Source of the DNA: Cryobacterium gelidum
GTDB lineage: Bacteria; Actinomycetota; Actinomycetes; Actinomycetales; Microbacteriaceae
Assembly: GCF_004403985.1 (NCBI RefSeq)
Contig: NZ_SOHL01000003.1
Span: forward strand, 364,453-428,452
Reading direction: 5' to 3'
DNA: 64,000 bases
In this document: positions 63,236 through 64,000 of the stretch, in pieces
Numbering within the stretch: position 1 is the stretch's first letter
How the letters are laid out: the number at the start of each line of letters is the position of its first letter
Position numbers and translations under genes: made by a program
The notes under the pieces: generated by a model
What the model was told of the DNA's origin: nothing
Seen by the model: only the letters and a program-made list of their open reading frames with translations
The model's database searches: none

Positions 63236-64000
63236 ATGACCCTCACCGCCCCGCCCGCCGCAGCCGGCTCCGTGCCGGAACCCGAGGTTTCCTGGGTGGC
63301 GGCGATTGCGCAAGCTGGTGCGATTCTGGCTGGGGCGTTAGATGGGGTGCGGTTTGGTCACCTCGACGACGCCGAAGCCATCGCGGTAATGGCGGCCTTG
63401 GAAGCTCTCGGTCGCAAGGTTGATGGGGCCAGGCTCCGAGCCACCACCGACATTGGTGCGCGTGCCGAGACCGACCTCGGCACCGGGTCGCTCGCCTACA
63501 GGAACGGATGCCGCAACCGGGTCGATTTCATCAGCCACCTCGCCGGCATCTCCGCCCGCGAAGCCACACGCCGCCTCAAGCTTGGCGAGACCGCGGTGGA
63601 ACGCACGCCGCTTGGCTTGCCGGTGCCTGCCCGGTATCCGGTCATTGCCGACGGCCTGATCAGTGGCGACCTCGGGCTGGAGTCGGCGGAGATCATCGCC
63701 ACCACCCTCACCGGCCTGCACGGCCGGGTCGGGCAGGACGACCTTGACCGGGTCGAACGCGCCCTCGTCGCCTCGGCGACCGGCGCCATCACCCCAGAGA
63801 CCGCCGGGCTACCCGGCGCGGGGATCCGCTTCGCGCCCGACCTGCTGCGGGCCCAAGCCCTGGAGTGGCAAGGGCGCCTCGACCCTGACGGCACCGCCCC
63901 CAATGACGACGCCGTCGAAGCGACAAGCACCCTCACGTTCGGGCTGCTCCGCAATGGGCTCTACCCGCTGCGCGCCGACGTCACCCCCGAGCTCCGCGGC
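63236..64000 (+). CDS. DUF222 (13E12-repeat/HNH-type) protein, 5' part
   Basis: The frame is open from ATG 63236 to the window edge (255 codons) and continues beyond. GAAGG about 10 bases upstream supports the ATG; an in-frame GTG at 63212 is an alternative. The translation has ISAREATRRLKLGETAVERT, PARYPVIADGLISGDLGLES and AEIIATTLTGL, the pattern of the N-terminal DUF222 domain; the HNH nuclease motif, if present, lies beyond the edge. These proteins occur in many copies in Microbacteriaceae and mycobacteria; their function is unclear. The 63120-63235 region upstream is AT-rich and should hold its promoter. Confidence 0.85.
   Translation, partial: MTLTAPPAAAGSVPEPEVSWVAAIAQAGAILAGALDGVRFGHLDDAEAIAVMAALEALGRKVDGARLRATTDIGARAETDLGTGSLAYRNGCRNRVDFISHLAGISAREATRRLKLGETAVERTPLGLPVPARYPVIADGLISGDLGLESAEIIATTLTGLHGRVGQDDLDRVERALVASATGAITPETAGLPGAGIRFAPDLLRAQALEWQGRLDPDGTAPNDDAVEATSTLTFGLLRNGLYPLRADVTPELRG

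Overview
The window is high-GC DNA from an actinobacterium, most likely a member of Microbacteriaceae (a Cryobacterium- or Salinibacterium-like relative). This rests on gene content: a mycoredoxin-type CGYC glutaredoxin, an Ada-AlkA fusion, actinobacterial PfkA, RnpM/YlxR between nusA and infB, an Rv0081-like ArsR beside a HycE-like gene, GTG/TTG starts, and a DUF222 protein at the right edge. Almost all of it looks chromosomal. I saw no rRNA, tRNA, CRISPR array, prophage or insertion sequence.

Layout. 1-2.6 kb: the end of a Hyf/Hyc-like membrane oxidoreductase operon (HyfF/HycQ-like subunit, then a NuoCD/HycE-like subunit with no Ni-Fe cysteines) facing an ArsR regulator. 2.6-8.4 kb: a secreted SGNH hydrolase, pnp, a cationic-amino-acid-type permease and rpsO. 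8.4-18.7 kb: a kinase/carrier-like/class III aminotransferase fusion, an AI-2E family permease, an oxidoreductase remnant, a protealysin-like protease with an emfourin-like inhibitor, a BCCT transporter, a flavin-binding protein, an FKBP and a PrsW protease. 18.7-22.6 kb: a glycolate/lactate oxidase-type flavoprotein, Ada-AlkA and a fumarylacetoacetase-family enzyme.

22.6-29.5 kb is a catabolic cluster: an Eat-like permease facing an overlapping operon of glutamine-synthetase-like ligase, PuuD-like gamma-glutamyl hydrolase, aldehyde dehydrogenase, SDR and FadR-type GntR regulator. The gene set fits a gamma-glutamylation route for ethanolamine or another amino alcohol better than a polyamine route, because there is an SDR but no amine oxidase or aminotransferase. 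29.5-38.5 kb holds an AzgA-type purine permease that seems to use an ATT start, a carboxylesterase, a uracil permease, a NUDIX hydrolase, a mycoredoxin, PfkA and a SNF2 helicase, followed by an iteron-like 14-bp repeat array.

38.8-49.1 kb: a small membrane protein, an SGNH-like protein without its nucleophile, an NmrA/DUF2867 protein, and a deoxyribose-type operon (SorC regulator, deoC, full ALDH, half-length ALDH) with a 16-bp direct-repeat array before deoC. Then come a ROK kinase, a CynX-type MFS transporter and a butyrolactone-receptor-like TetR.

49.1-63 kb is a translation and nucleotide block. On the minus strand lie proS, nusA, rnpM, infB and rbfA, and further left truB, two small membrane proteins and ribF. 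Between these parts sit mutY-thyA-folA (plus strand), a ketopantoate-reductase-like gene and a degenerate P-loop kinase. rimP is missing from its usual place before nusA. The right edge cuts a DUF222/HNH-type gene.

Starts were set from Shine-Dalgarno spacing, signal peptides or family length where possible. Functions are inferred from motifs recognised by eye, without database searches.
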